A stretch of DNA of 64,000 nucleotides. Source: Shewanella mangrovisoli. Lineage in GTDB: Bacteria > Pseudomonadota > Gammaproteobacteria > Enterobacterales > Shewanellaceae. Positions 8,871 to 16,379 of this stretch are shown piece after piece (the stretch's first letter is position 1; every line of letters starts with the position of its first letter). Made by a program: the position numbers and the translations under genes. The stretch is taken from the NCBI RefSeq assembly GCF_019457635.1, contig NZ_CP080412.1, positions 2,790,001 through 2,854,000 on the forward strand. The letters are read 5' to 3'. Below the pieces are notes generated by a model. It searched no databases, was not told where the DNA came from, and saw only the letters and a program-made list of their open reading frames with translations.

Positions 8871-8886
8871 AGTGATTAAGATCACA
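8871..8886 (-). promoter_or_regulatory. CRP-like binding site upstream of the 40-residue gene
   Basis: The minus strand reads TGTGATCTTAATCACT, matching TGTGA-N6-TCACA in nine of ten fixed bases. It lies 47 bases before the small gene's start. FNR/EtrA recognises a related palindrome, so the identity of the regulator is uncertain. Confidence 0.5.
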
Positions 8887-8980
8887 AAACGGGCGCCATT
8901 GTAGCGGTTTGTCAAATCAACAAAAACCCTTTTTATGTAAGGTTATTGCATTTATTTTGCTGATTTAAGCAACATGCAGC

Positions 8981-9721
8981 TTAAATCCCGCGCACTATCC
9001 CTTTGACGGCGAGTTGCTCGAGTAATTGAATACAACCTTGGGTTAAGATCTCCGTTTGCATTTGTGGGTAAATCTGTTGCAGCCAGTTGAGTATGTCATC
9101 GAGGCGGCTCTGCCCTTGTTCAGCCAAATACCCCAGCACTTGCGCACTTACCGGTGTTAATTGTAAGAAGCCCACCTCGCCCGCCTCATCCTGATAGAGA
9201 CAGAAAAACACCGGCTGCGGCAGTGGCTCTGTGGGGCGATAATCTTGGCGGATCTGCTGCACCGGATACTGGTACTGGGCCACACTCGCCGTTGTTGCTA
9301 AACATAGATGACGTTGCAGAATATCCTCTTTGGATAGCAATACTTGCTCACTCGTTTGCTGCGCGGTTGCCACTCGCAGCTCGAGCCATTCATAGTGCGC
9401 CAGTTCCAACATAAAGGGCGGATCACTTTCTGCTGGCGAATATTGAAACTGCAGAAACTGTAAAAACTCTCCGGCAATATCAATAAAAATTGGGGACTTA
9501 CAATCGTGTTGACTGAAGAAAGCCTGCACTAAGGCTTGCCACTGTACATCGCTATAGAGACTTTTGAGAACGGGAAAGGCATTGGAGACAAAGCCCATCA
9601 CATTATTAAAAAAGAGCTCTCGGTAAACCTGCATCCGCTCGAGGGGCACACCGCTTGGCACTGGGTTTTGTGGATCGCGAATATAATCGATAAAAGACTG
9701 CTGTACTTGCTTAAATTCCAT
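8981..9721 (-). CDS. hvfC: DUF2063 protein, HvfC/BufC-type partner of a DUF692 RiPP-modifying oxidase
   Basis: The 246-residue protein has the N-terminal DUF2063 helical domain: FIDYIRDPQNPVP, then ERMQVYRELFFNNVMGFVSNAFPVLKSLY, and the acidic segment leading to FIDIAGEFLQFLQ. A winged-helix-like C-terminal part ends in QLAVKGIVRGI. In HvfABC and bufferin loci, DUF2063 proteins recognise the precursor peptide and assist the DUF692 multinuclear iron oxidase. The ATG start overlaps the hvfB stop by one base (ATGA), which suggests translational coupling and a shared complex. A perfect 9-bp hairpin (8962-8987) overlaps the stop codon but lacks a U tract. Family assignment is strong; the role here is inferred from context. 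Confidence 0.88.
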   Translation of the reverse strand: MEFKQVQQSFIDYIRDPQNPVPSGVPLERMQVYRELFFNNVMGFVSNAFPVLKSLYSDVQWQALVQAFFSQHDCKSPIFIDIAGEFLQFLQFQYSPAESDPPFMLELAHYEWLELRVATAQQTSEQVLLSKEDILQRHLCLATTASVAQYQYPVQQIRQDYRPTEPLPQPVFFCLYQDEAGEVGFLQLTPVSAQVLGYLAEQGQSRLDDILNWLQQIYPQMQTEILTQGCIQLLEQLAVKGIVRGI

Positions 9722-10560
9722 CAGGCAATCCTCTTATCCAAACGATTTTTCGCCCGCGTTTGATAGGCATGGATTTGATTAATCTCATCCAATAACAGCA
9801 CCGTTTCGGGCAAATTAAAGTCACGCTCGAGCAGCGTCGGTAAGACGCCATGCTGGGCATAGCACTTTTCCAACAATGCCCAAACCGGATCGTTGATGTC
9901 GCTGCCATGGGTGTCGATCAGCAAGGTTTCAGACTGTTGGTAATGCCCTGCGATATGCAAATAGGCGATGCGCTCCGTTGGCATGGCCTTTAAATAAGCC
10001 TCGGCATCGTATTGATGATTTATCGAGTTCACATAGATATTATTCACATCTAACAGCAGCTTACAATCGGCTTCTTCTAATACTGCGGTTAAAAACGCCT
10101 GCTCACTCATCTGTGCGCTCGGGGCGGCATAAAAGGAAATATTCTCGAGGATCAAAGGTCGCTCTAAAATATCCTCCACTTGTTTGACCCGCGTTGCCAC
10201 ATGCTTAACTGCGTCATCGGTAAAGGGGATGGGCATGAGATCGTATAAATGACCGCCACCCGAGCAATAACTTAAATGCTCCGAATAGACTTCAATTTGG
10301 TGCAGATCCATAAACGCCTTCACTTGGCGGATAAACTCCAAATCTAAAGGTGCAGGACTGCCGATAGAGAGTGATAGACCATGACAGAAAAAAGTATGTT
10401 GCTCAGTAAGCTGCCTAAATTGCTTGCTGTATTTTCCACCGAGCGTCATCCAGTTTTCAGGGGCGACCTCTAAAAAATCGATAGCCGTTGGCAGCGCTTG
10501 GCAAAACTCACTGAGCATTTCACGCCGTAAGCCTAATCCAACCAATCCACTCTCTTGCAT
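9721..10560 (-). CDS. hvfB: DUF692 multinuclear non-heme iron oxidase, HvfB/BufB-type RiPP-modifying enzyme
   Basis: TIM-barrel enzyme of 279 residues. Metal-binding and family motifs seen in order are GLGLRREM, ENWMTLGG, HGLSLSIG, SEHLSYCSGGGH, LENISFY, LLDVNNIYVN with NHQYDAEAYL, HIAGH, IDTHGSDINDPVW and LLERDFNLPE. Such oxidases use two or three iron ions to convert precursor cysteines into oxazolone/thioamide or thiooxazole groups. The start at 10560 (MQESGLVGLGL) is preferred over an in-frame GTG three codons upstream, although both share the AAGAGG ribosome site. It is followed by hvfC with a one-base overlap and preceded by the precursor gene. The gap to the precursor gene holds a terminator and a repeat fragment, so expression relative to the precursor may be lowered. 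Confidence 0.9.
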   Translation of the reverse strand: MQESGLVGLGLRREMLSEFCQALPTAIDFLEVAPENWMTLGGKYSKQFRQLTEQHTFFCHGLSLSIGSPAPLDLEFIRQVKAFMDLHQIEVYSEHLSYCSGGGHLYDLMPIPFTDDAVKHVATRVKQVEDILERPLILENISFYAAPSAQMSEQAFLTAVLEEADCKLLLDVNNIYVNSINHQYDAEAYLKAMPTERIAYLHIAGHYQQSETLLIDTHGSDINDPVWALLEKCYAQHGVLPTLLERDFNLPETVLLLDEINQIHAYQTRAKNRLDKRIA

Positions 10561-10577
10561 TGCTTTCACCTCTTACC

Positions 10578-10631
10578 TAGGGCGTGTTGACTTTTCGAGA
10601 TTACATTTTGTTCGTTATGGCAAGCTCGTGC
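10578..10631. repeat. Fragment of the MITE-like element (copy 3)
   Basis: Starting TAGGGCGTGTTGACTTTTCG, this 54-base piece matches the reverse complement of the right end of copy 1 (8177-8230) with few differences, including the GGCAAGC motif, and then diverges. It lies between hvfA and hvfB, 8-10 bases upstream of the hvfB ribosome site. The other end is missing. Confidence 0.7.
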
Positions 10632-10639
10632 CCAAATGC

Positions 10640-10668
10640 AGCTAAACAAAGGCCAGCGCATGCTGGCC
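10640..10668 (-). terminator. Terminator after the hvfA precursor gene
   Basis: GGCCAGC (10651-10657) pairs perfectly with GCTGGCC (10662-10668) around a 4-nt loop. On the minus strand TTTGTTT follows. It would limit readthrough from the precursor gene into hvfBC, giving more precursor than enzyme. Confidence 0.7.
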
Positions 10669-10706
10669 ATAAGTTTGAACAGAAGCTCAATGGTATCGAC
10701 TTGCGC

Positions 10707-11138
10707 TTATTTCATTTCTTTTTTGACAGCATCGACCTTAGCTTCGACTTTTTCAGCGGTTTTCTTCATATCACCACCGCATTTCGCTTCACCACATTTA
10801 CCTTCGTGGGCTTTATCGGCAACGGCTTTCTTCATGTCGCCACCACATTTACCTTCGCCGCATTTACCTTCTTTGGCTTTTTCAGCAGCTGCTTTCTTCA
10901 TCTCGCCACCACACTTGCCTTCACCACACTTACCTTCTTTGGCTTTTTCGGCTGCAGCTTTTTTCATATCGCCGCCGCATTTAGCTTCGCCACATTTACC
11001 TTCTGAACCGACGATTTGATAACCCGCTTCCATGGTTTCAAATCCGAATGGGTTGGTTTGCGCATTCACGACGAACGCAGAACCGACCACCACTGTACCT
11101 AACGCCACTGCAACGGCTGTTTGCTTAACTGACTTCAT
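10707..11138 (-). CDS. hvfA: Periplasmic Cys-repeat RiPP precursor, HvfA/BufA type
   Basis: The 143-residue protein starts with a Sec signal peptide (MKSVKQ, hydrophobic core, cleavage likely after VVNA at residue 26). After a short linker come four tandem 22-residue repeats of the form EGKCGExKCGGxMKKAxAxKAx. Cysteines fall at residues 49, 54, 71, 76, 93, 98, 115 and 120, so each repeat has two. Six of the eight are in EGKCG and two in EAKCG. EGKCG is the motif modified by DUF692 enzymes in HvfA/bufferin systems, where the product binds copper. The C-terminal tail is a lysine/glutamate-rich helix. The ATG has a GGAAG ribosome site. hvfB and hvfC follow. The precursor role is inferred from known loci; the modification cannot be seen in DNA. 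Confidence 0.88.
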   Translation of the reverse strand: MKSVKQTAVAVALGTVVVGSAFVVNAQTNPFGFETMEAGYQIVGSEGKCGEAKCGGDMKKAAAEKAKEGKCGEGKCGGEMKKAAAEKAKEGKCGEGKCGGDMKKAVADKAHEGKCGEAKCGGDMKKTAEKVEAKVDAVKKEMK

Positions 11139-11397
11139 ATATTTCTTCCTTTTATTTGATGAATGGTGGCCAACAACAGTGTTGTAGCTGGCTTACTGCA
11201 AAAGACCCGCCTCATCTCGGTTTCATTTCAAAAAATATCACCAAATCACAGAAATAATCAAAATATGCTGATAGGAAACAGAATTTAGTCGTAAAAATAA
11301 CCCAAAACAGTCATCGCCCTTCCCTCGCAATGCTTTGTAACCACAGTCCAATAGGATAGAATGCACGCCCTTTGAAACTGGATATGGGTTTGTTGCA

Positions 11398-12345
11398 GTG
11401 CGCGTAATTTTGGCTCCGATGGAAGGCGTGGTTGACGACTTAATGCGAGATATTTTGTCCTCAATTAACCCCTACGATTTGCTCGTCACCGAATTTGTGC
11501 GCGTGGTTGACCAACTCTTACCCGAAAAAGTGTTCCTCAAACTCTGCCCCGAACTGCTCAATGGCGGCTTTACCCCTTCGGGCACGCCGGTTCGCGTACA
11601 GCTTTTAGGGCAAGAGCCCAACTGCATGGCCGAAAACGCAATGCGCGCGATTGAGCTTGGCTCCCACGGCGTCGATGCTAACTTTGGTTGCCCCGCTAAG
11701 ATGGTGAACCGCAGTAATGGCGGCGCGGTGTTGCTGCAATACCCTAATACGATTCACGATATTGTGCGCGCCATGCGCCAAGCCGTGCCCGCCGAGCATC
11801 CGGTGACGGCGAAAATTCGTTTAGGCTACGAAGACAAATCCCTGTTTATGGAGAATGCGCTAGCCGTTTATGAAGCGGGCGCGACTGAGCTGGCTATCCA
11901 TGCCCGCAGTAAGGTCGATGGTTATAAACCTCCCGCCTACTGGGAATACATCACCGAAGTGCGCGAGCGTTTGCCCATTCCAGTCATTGCCAATGGTGAG
12001 ATTTGGAACCGAGAGGATGCAAAGCGTTGTATGGCGGTAACAGGCTGCGACAGCATTATGATTGGCCGCGGCGCGATTTCGCTGCCCAATCTTGCCGATA
12101 CCATTAAGACTGGCGCGGCCCCCTACAGCTGGGCCGACACCTTAGGCTTGATGCTAAGCTACACCCAACGCGAACTGAGCGGCCGTAAGAGTGATTATTA
12201 TCCCGCGCGAATTAAGCAGTGGTTTAGTTACTTGAATCGCCAATACCCCGAGGCGGACACCCTGTTTAGGGAGCTGCGCATCTATAAGACTACTGAGGAA
12301 ATTGTGCGAGTGCTGGAAGAGGCGCAGCAGCGCCTTGGCGAATAA
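11398..12345 (+). CDS. dusC: tRNA-dihydrouridine(16) synthase DusC
   Basis: FMN-dependent reductase that converts uridine 16 in the tRNA D-loop to dihydrouridine. The 315 residues match the family. The TIM-barrel start RVILAPMEGVVDDLMRDIL and EFVRVVDQLLP are typical of DusC rather than DusA or DusB. The catalytic cysteine is C98 in NFGCPAK, followed by VNRSNGGAVLL. FMN-site motifs include HARSKVDGY, IANGEIWNREDA and MIGRGA. The start is a GTG at 11398-11400. It is divergent from hvfA, and the shared 259-base interval must contain both promoters. Confidence 0.93.
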   Translation: MRVILAPMEGVVDDLMRDILSSINPYDLLVTEFVRVVDQLLPEKVFLKLCPELLNGGFTPSGTPVRVQLLGQEPNCMAENAMRAIELGSHGVDANFGCPAKMVNRSNGGAVLLQYPNTIHDIVRAMRQAVPAEHPVTAKIRLGYEDKSLFMENALAVYEAGATELAIHARSKVDGYKPPAYWEYITEVRERLPIPVIANGEIWNREDAKRCMAVTGCDSIMIGRGAISLPNLADTIKTGAAPYSWADTLGLMLSYTQRELSGRKSDYYPARIKQWFSYLNRQYPEADTLFRELRIYKTTEEIVRVLEEAQQRLGE

Positions 12346-12508
12346 CCACGGATAGTGCATAGGATAATCCCATGAGAAAGTGGTGAATTTTTATTTAAAA
12401 CACCACTAAATCCCTGCAAATCGGACAGATACTTGATCTTTATCATAGTCGTTGATAGTGGAACTATTAGACTGAATGTCCAGAGTCAGATAAAACAGGC
12501 GATTTTAC

Positions 12509-12868
12509 GTGAGCACCACCCATATCAGACAAGAATTGTCAGAGCTTGAAGCTAATCTAAGGAAGGAAATCGGCGCGCTCCCTCAGTTTATTGAAATACT
12601 TGGGGCGCATTATGCCAACCTCAGCTTAGGCGAGTTAATTGACCGCCTGGCACAGAGTCACCTCGCAGAACATCCGCTATTTTGTCGTTTAAACCGCCTC
12701 GATGCCGCCTTCTGTCAACTTGACTTAGGCTTGTACGGCCTATGCTCAGATTGCGAAACCGAAATCGAAGCTGAACGCTTGACCCAAGATCCCACTGAGC
12801 AACGTTGCAGCAGCTGCGCCGAGCATTATCAGCATGAGCATCGCCATGAGCTTAGGCTAAGCCATTAA
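12509..12868 (+). CDS. DksA/TraR-type C4 zinc-finger protein
   Basis: A 119-residue protein with a DksA/TraR C4 zinc finger at its end: C79, C82, C100 and C103 in LYGLCSDC and CSSC. The N-terminal part is helical and could form the coiled coil that enters the RNA polymerase secondary channel. It is shorter than DksA (about 150) and longer than TraR (about 73). The start is a GTG with only a weak ribosome site. A His-rich end (HYQHEHRHE) follows the finger. It is probably a transcription modulator, but the exact partner is unknown. A bidirectional hairpin separates it from the convergent nucleotidase gene. Confidence 0.85.
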   Translation: MSTTHIRQELSELEANLRKEIGALPQFIEILGAHYANLSLGELIDRLAQSHLAEHPLFCRLNRLDAAFCQLDLGLYGLCSDCETEIEAERLTQDPTEQRCSSCAEHYQHEHRHELRLSH

Positions 12869-12911
12869 CAGCTTTGGACTTTATCTATTCACTCAGTCAG
12901 TTCACCAATAA

Positions 12912-12940
12912 AAATGCCACTCAAATGAGTGGCATTTTTT
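12912..12940. terminator. Bidirectional terminator
   Basis: AAATGCCACTCA (12912-12923) pairs with TGAGTGGCATTT (12926-12937), with T tracts on both strands. It lies between the convergent DksA-like and 5'-nucleotidase genes. Confidence 0.85.
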
Positions 12941-12962
12941 TACGATAATTTATCGCATGCGA

Positions 12963-14684
12963 TTACAGCTGACAGCCTTCAACACTATTTGAGTTTTCGT
13001 AAACAATGTCACCCACTGGGTTGTAGTCAGCAGCTACGATTGCTTGTTTCTCTTTCAGGAATGAATAGAGTAAGTCCGCATCTACATAACCTGTTTGGAT
13101 TGGGCTAGCCAGTTTTGGATAACCGTCGCCACCAGCAGCGTTAAAGCTAGGTACAGTGAACTTATAGCTTGCTGTCGCACTGAACTCTTTGCCGTTGATT
13201 TCGCTGATATTAGCCGTCTTAGCCGCACAGTCGATGGTCATTTTCACGCCAGTGATCTGGGCATAACCACCCGAACCGATTTGGATACTGCCCACTGCGC
13301 CTAAGTAAGCCGCAACTTCAGTACCCGTCATTTCGTTCAGGGTGACCATGTTGCCGAAAGGTTGAACCGTCAGCACATCACGGTAAGTAATGTCACCCGC
13401 TTGGATAGAAGCGCGCACACCACCAGAGTTCATTACACCAAAGTCAGCAGACACTTTACCGCTTTGTGCCATGGCTAACATGCGACCTAAGTTGGTTTGC
13501 TTGTTACGTACGTTTGCACGTTCACCATCGAGCAGCGCATCGGTAGTCGCAATCACTTCGTCTAACTTAGCTTGGCCTTTCTCTTGGTAGTAAGACAGCA
13601 GCTCTTTTAACTCAGCATCAGGCTCAATCTTAGTGCCAGCAAGCTCTGTGGTTTTCTTACCTGCTTCGTCCAGTTTACGCATGTTAACTGGGATCAGCTT
13701 GTAGCTGGCTAAATGCAGTTCACCGTTGAAGTATTGGAAATCCGCACGGCCAACATACTTACCCCATTCGTGAGCTTGCATGATCCAAGTGCCGTTTTGT
13801 TGATCTGGCGCGCAGTCATCACCAGGTTTGAAGTCGGCGTAAGACTTGTTTTCAGTACCCGGTTCCATACACACTGGGTTTTGTGAGTGACCACCGATAA
13901 CAACTTGTAAGTCGCCTTTATTCAACGCACGCGCCATTGCGACGTCGCCAGGGGCGTTGCTACCGTTTTGACCGTCGGCATAGTGACCCATGTGAGTCGT
14001 TGCGAAGATCACATCAGCCGCTTTGGCGTCTTTAATTTCTTTGATAACTTTCGCCACTTCCACTTTAGGATCGGTGAAAATTAAATCGCTGATAAATTCT
14101 GGGTTACCGATTTTGGCAGTGTCTTCGGTGGTTAAACCAATCACAGCCACTTTAAGACCGTTAATATCGAACACTTTGTAAGGCTCGAAATAACGTTCAC
14201 CTTGACCACCCTCAGCATTTTTACGGTAAATGTTCGCCGCCAGCATTGGGAATTCGGCTAAACGACGCTGCATATCTAATACAGATAATGGATTGTCAAA
14301 TTCATGGTTACCAACCGCCATTGCGTCGTAACCAATTTTGTTCATACCGGTAAAGTCAGGAATCGCATCCTGTAAATCAGATTCTGGTACGCCAGTGTTA
14401 ATATCACCGCCAGACAATAATAATGTTTGGCCGCCATTCTTGCTGACTTCAGCACGAATTTGATCAATTAACGCTTTACGCGCTGCCATACCATATTCGC
14501 CATCACTGTTTTCCCAGAAACGGCCATGGTTATCATTGGTGTGTAATACGGTAAAAGTTTTACAAGCACTGCCCGCTTCGGCACAGGTTGTTGGTACTTT
14601 AGTATTATCATCATCACTATTACAACCTGCTAGCGCAGCCAGCACTGCAGTCGCAATTAGTCCTTTAATAAGCTTATTTGTCAT
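12963..14684 (-). CDS. 5'-nucleotidase/UshA-family metallophosphatase lipoprotein
   Basis: Envelope metallophosphatase of 573 residues. A lipoprotein signal ends in LAALAGC with cysteine near residue 21, followed by an acidic SDDD linker. The N-terminal calcineurin-like domain shows VLHTNDNHGRF, SGGDINTG, VGNHEFDNP, TTHMGHY and GGHSQNP, the dimetal ligand set. The C-terminal 5'-nucleotidase domain shows NSGGVRASI, ITYRDVLTVQPFGN and NAAGGDGYPKL. It should hydrolyse extracellular nucleotides or UDP-sugars; the exact substrate cannot be read. The ATG has an AAGGGG ribosome site. It stands alone, with a long AT-rich upstream region. Confidence 0.92.
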   Translation of the reverse strand: MTNKLIKGLIATAVLAALAGCNSDDDNTKVPTTCAEAGSACKTFTVLHTNDNHGRFWENSDGEYGMAARKALIDQIRAEVSKNGGQTLLLSGGDINTGVPESDLQDAIPDFTGMNKIGYDAMAVGNHEFDNPLSVLDMQRRLAEFPMLAANIYRKNAEGGQGERYFEPYKVFDINGLKVAVIGLTTEDTAKIGNPEFISDLIFTDPKVEVAKVIKEIKDAKAADVIFATTHMGHYADGQNGSNAPGDVAMARALNKGDLQVVIGGHSQNPVCMEPGTENKSYADFKPGDDCAPDQQNGTWIMQAHEWGKYVGRADFQYFNGELHLASYKLIPVNMRKLDEAGKKTTELAGTKIEPDAELKELLSYYQEKGQAKLDEVIATTDALLDGERANVRNKQTNLGRMLAMAQSGKVSADFGVMNSGGVRASIQAGDITYRDVLTVQPFGNMVTLNEMTGTEVAAYLGAVGSIQIGSGGYAQITGVKMTIDCAAKTANISEINGKEFSATASYKFTVPSFNAAGGDGYPKLASPIQTGYVDADLLYSFLKEKQAIVAADYNPVGDIVYENSNSVEGCQL

Positions 14685-15048
14685 TACATCAACCCCTTGA
14701 TTTTAATTATTTTATCATAGATAGATTGTCGCGAAGTCCATCCAATTCGCGTCACGCATAATAGCAAAGAATAAAGACGAATTGTGTCATTTTTATTAAT
14801 AAACGTGACTTTAATGTGGAATCACAAGGAGGATTTAAGACAAATTTGTTTCAAATAAAAAATAAGCTAAACGGCTGATTTTTACTTTTTGTTTCAATGA
14901 CTGAAAAATATCGGAATATTAAATTTAACTCTTTAAATTTAAGCAAGTTAGCAATTAATGACAAAACATCTTATTGTTCTGAATAAAAAACACCAAACGG
15001 TAAAAACACATTTTACCGCATGATGTTTTTATCAGCATTTAGATTTTT
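14685..15048. other. AT-rich intergenic region (364 bases)
   Basis: Strongly A/T-rich. It must hold the promoter of the 5'-nucleotidase gene and ends with the esterase terminator. No gene was seen. Confidence 0.6.
14980..15018 (-). terminator. Terminator of the esterase gene
   Basis: CGGTAAAA (14998-15005) pairs with TTTTACCG (15011-15018). On the minus strand TTTGGTGTTTTTT follows. Confidence 0.65.
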
Positions 15049-15714
15049 CTACATTTCAAAACACTGTTGTAACCAAGTGCTTATTGCTTTTAATTGCACA
15101 GGGATAACCGAATGTGGCATAGGATAGGTTTGCCATTGCACCGAATAGCCACCCGCCTCTAGCGCATTCTTCGCTAATAAACCTGCGGATAATGGCACCA
15201 CATCATCCTGTTCACCGTGCTGATGTAAAATCGGCGTTTTCGCATTGGCGACACTTAATTGGCTGGGTAATACATCACCCGTCGGTAAATAACAGGAAAG
15301 TGCCATAATGCCTGCGAGTTTTTGAGGATAACGTAATCCCGTAAATAGGCTCATCACCCCGCCTTGGCTAAAACCGGCTAAGACGATGCGTTCACTCGGA
15401 ATACCAGCCGCGATTTGTTCGTCAATCAAGGCCCGTACACTCAGCTCCGAGGCCATCACCCCCTGCATATCGGCTCTATCGTGCAAATCCATGCTCTTGA
15501 TGTCATACCAAGCGCGCATAATGTAGCCACCATTGATGGTTACCGCTTGCTCAGGTGCGTGGGGGAAGATAAAGCGAATGCTATGCTCCGCAGGCAATCC
15601 TAACGCCGGAACCACAGGTGCAAACCCGGCGCCCGAGTCTCCTAAACCGTGTAACCAAATCACCGCCGCCGTCGCCTCAACTTGAGGCTCAATCACAATA
15701 CGTTCAAGTGTCAT
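15049..15714 (-). CDS. Phospholipase/carboxylesterase family alpha/beta hydrolase
   Basis: A 221-residue serine hydrolase of the carboxylesterase/acyl-protein thioesterase-like family. Motifs are AAVIWLHGLGDSGAGFAP, FPHAPEQAVTINGG, RAWYD, the nucleophile elbow GFSQGG, LSCYLP, HGEQDDVVP with the catalytic aspartate, and the histidine in PMPHSV. The start at 15714 (MTLERIV) is chosen because AAGGGA lies nine bases upstream; an earlier in-frame ATG would add an unlikely eight residues. It is cytosolic. The physiological substrate is unknown. A small DUF3389-like gene lies upstream on the same strand. Confidence 0.9.
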   Translation of the reverse strand: MTLERIVIEPQVEATAAVIWLHGLGDSGAGFAPVVPALGLPAEHSIRFIFPHAPEQAVTINGGYIMRAWYDIKSMDLHDRADMQGVMASELSVRALIDEQIAAGIPSERIVLAGFSQGGVMSLFTGLRYPQKLAGIMALSCYLPTGDVLPSQLSVANAKTPILHQHGEQDDVVPLSAGLLAKNALEAGGYSVQWQTYPMPHSVIPVQLKAISTWLQQCFEM

Positions 15715-15766
15715 ACTGACAAATCCCTTATAAATCAAAAGTTATTATTCTCGCCCCGCGAGCGCT

Positions 15767-15994
15767 TTACAGATAATCAATGCAGAGGAGAGCTTGCAAA
15801 GCGTCGAGCTGGTTTGTGTTATCTAATTTAATGCTCCAACGTACGCCGCCGCCATTGGCGATAATCATTGGCGGCTCCAGCCTAAGGCTGATGTCTTCGG
15901 CCGCGGCTTGAAGCACCACATTGGCCATGTTCAGCCGGATCTGCACTTCAAATTCAGTGGCAATCAACTTACCCTGAGAAAATTCCACTAGCAT
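15767..15994 (-). CDS. Small conserved protein, probably DUF3389
   Basis: From the ATG at 15994 the product has 75 residues beginning MLVEFSQGKLIATEFEVQIR, with alternating beta-like segments, IIANGGGVRWSIKLDN, and an acidic end. The pattern resembles DUF3389, a short Vibrio/Shewanella family with no known function; this comes from memory of the family and is tentative. The open frame extends 35 codons further upstream with no family resemblance, so the shorter form is preferred. It sits about 50 bases upstream of the esterase gene on the same strand and may be co-transcribed. Confidence 0.6.
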   Translation of the reverse strand: MLVEFSQGKLIATEFEVQIRLNMANVVLQAAAEDISLRLEPPMIIANGGGVRWSIKLDNTNQLDALQALLCIDYL

Positions 15995-16379
15995 AGCAAT
16001 TCCGCTCTCGTGATAGTCACTGTTAAAACGCGCCATGATAGCAAAGTTATTTCGCCAAGGATGAACTTTTAAACTTGCATTAGGGCCGATGACAGACACG
16101 TCATAGGTTGAGCAAGCTTAGTTTATCCATCACCATCAAATCTACGTCGCTCGGTATTGAGAGCGCTTACGTCAAGCCCTTACCCGCTCGGCATAGACGC
16201 TTAACCCAGCCTATTAGCAAGGCAATCCCACAGTCTAGATAAAGTTTAATTACATTTTAGTGTCATCTAAATTGCCCCAAAGCAGAGCAGTTCGAGTAAA
16301 ATCCCGCATCAGCGATACCGGCCCACTCGCGGCTAGCGCGTTTTACACCATAACAAGAATCACAACACTGGGTGGTTAT

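Noticed and set aside
8899..8930. Possible FNR half-site upstream of the 40-residue gene
   Set aside because: Only one half matches; the nearby CRP-like palindrome is far better.
10584..11019. Plus-strand frames opposite the hvfA gene
   Set aside because: They are mirror images of the Cys-repeat coding sequence; the minus-strand frame has the signal peptide and ribosome site.
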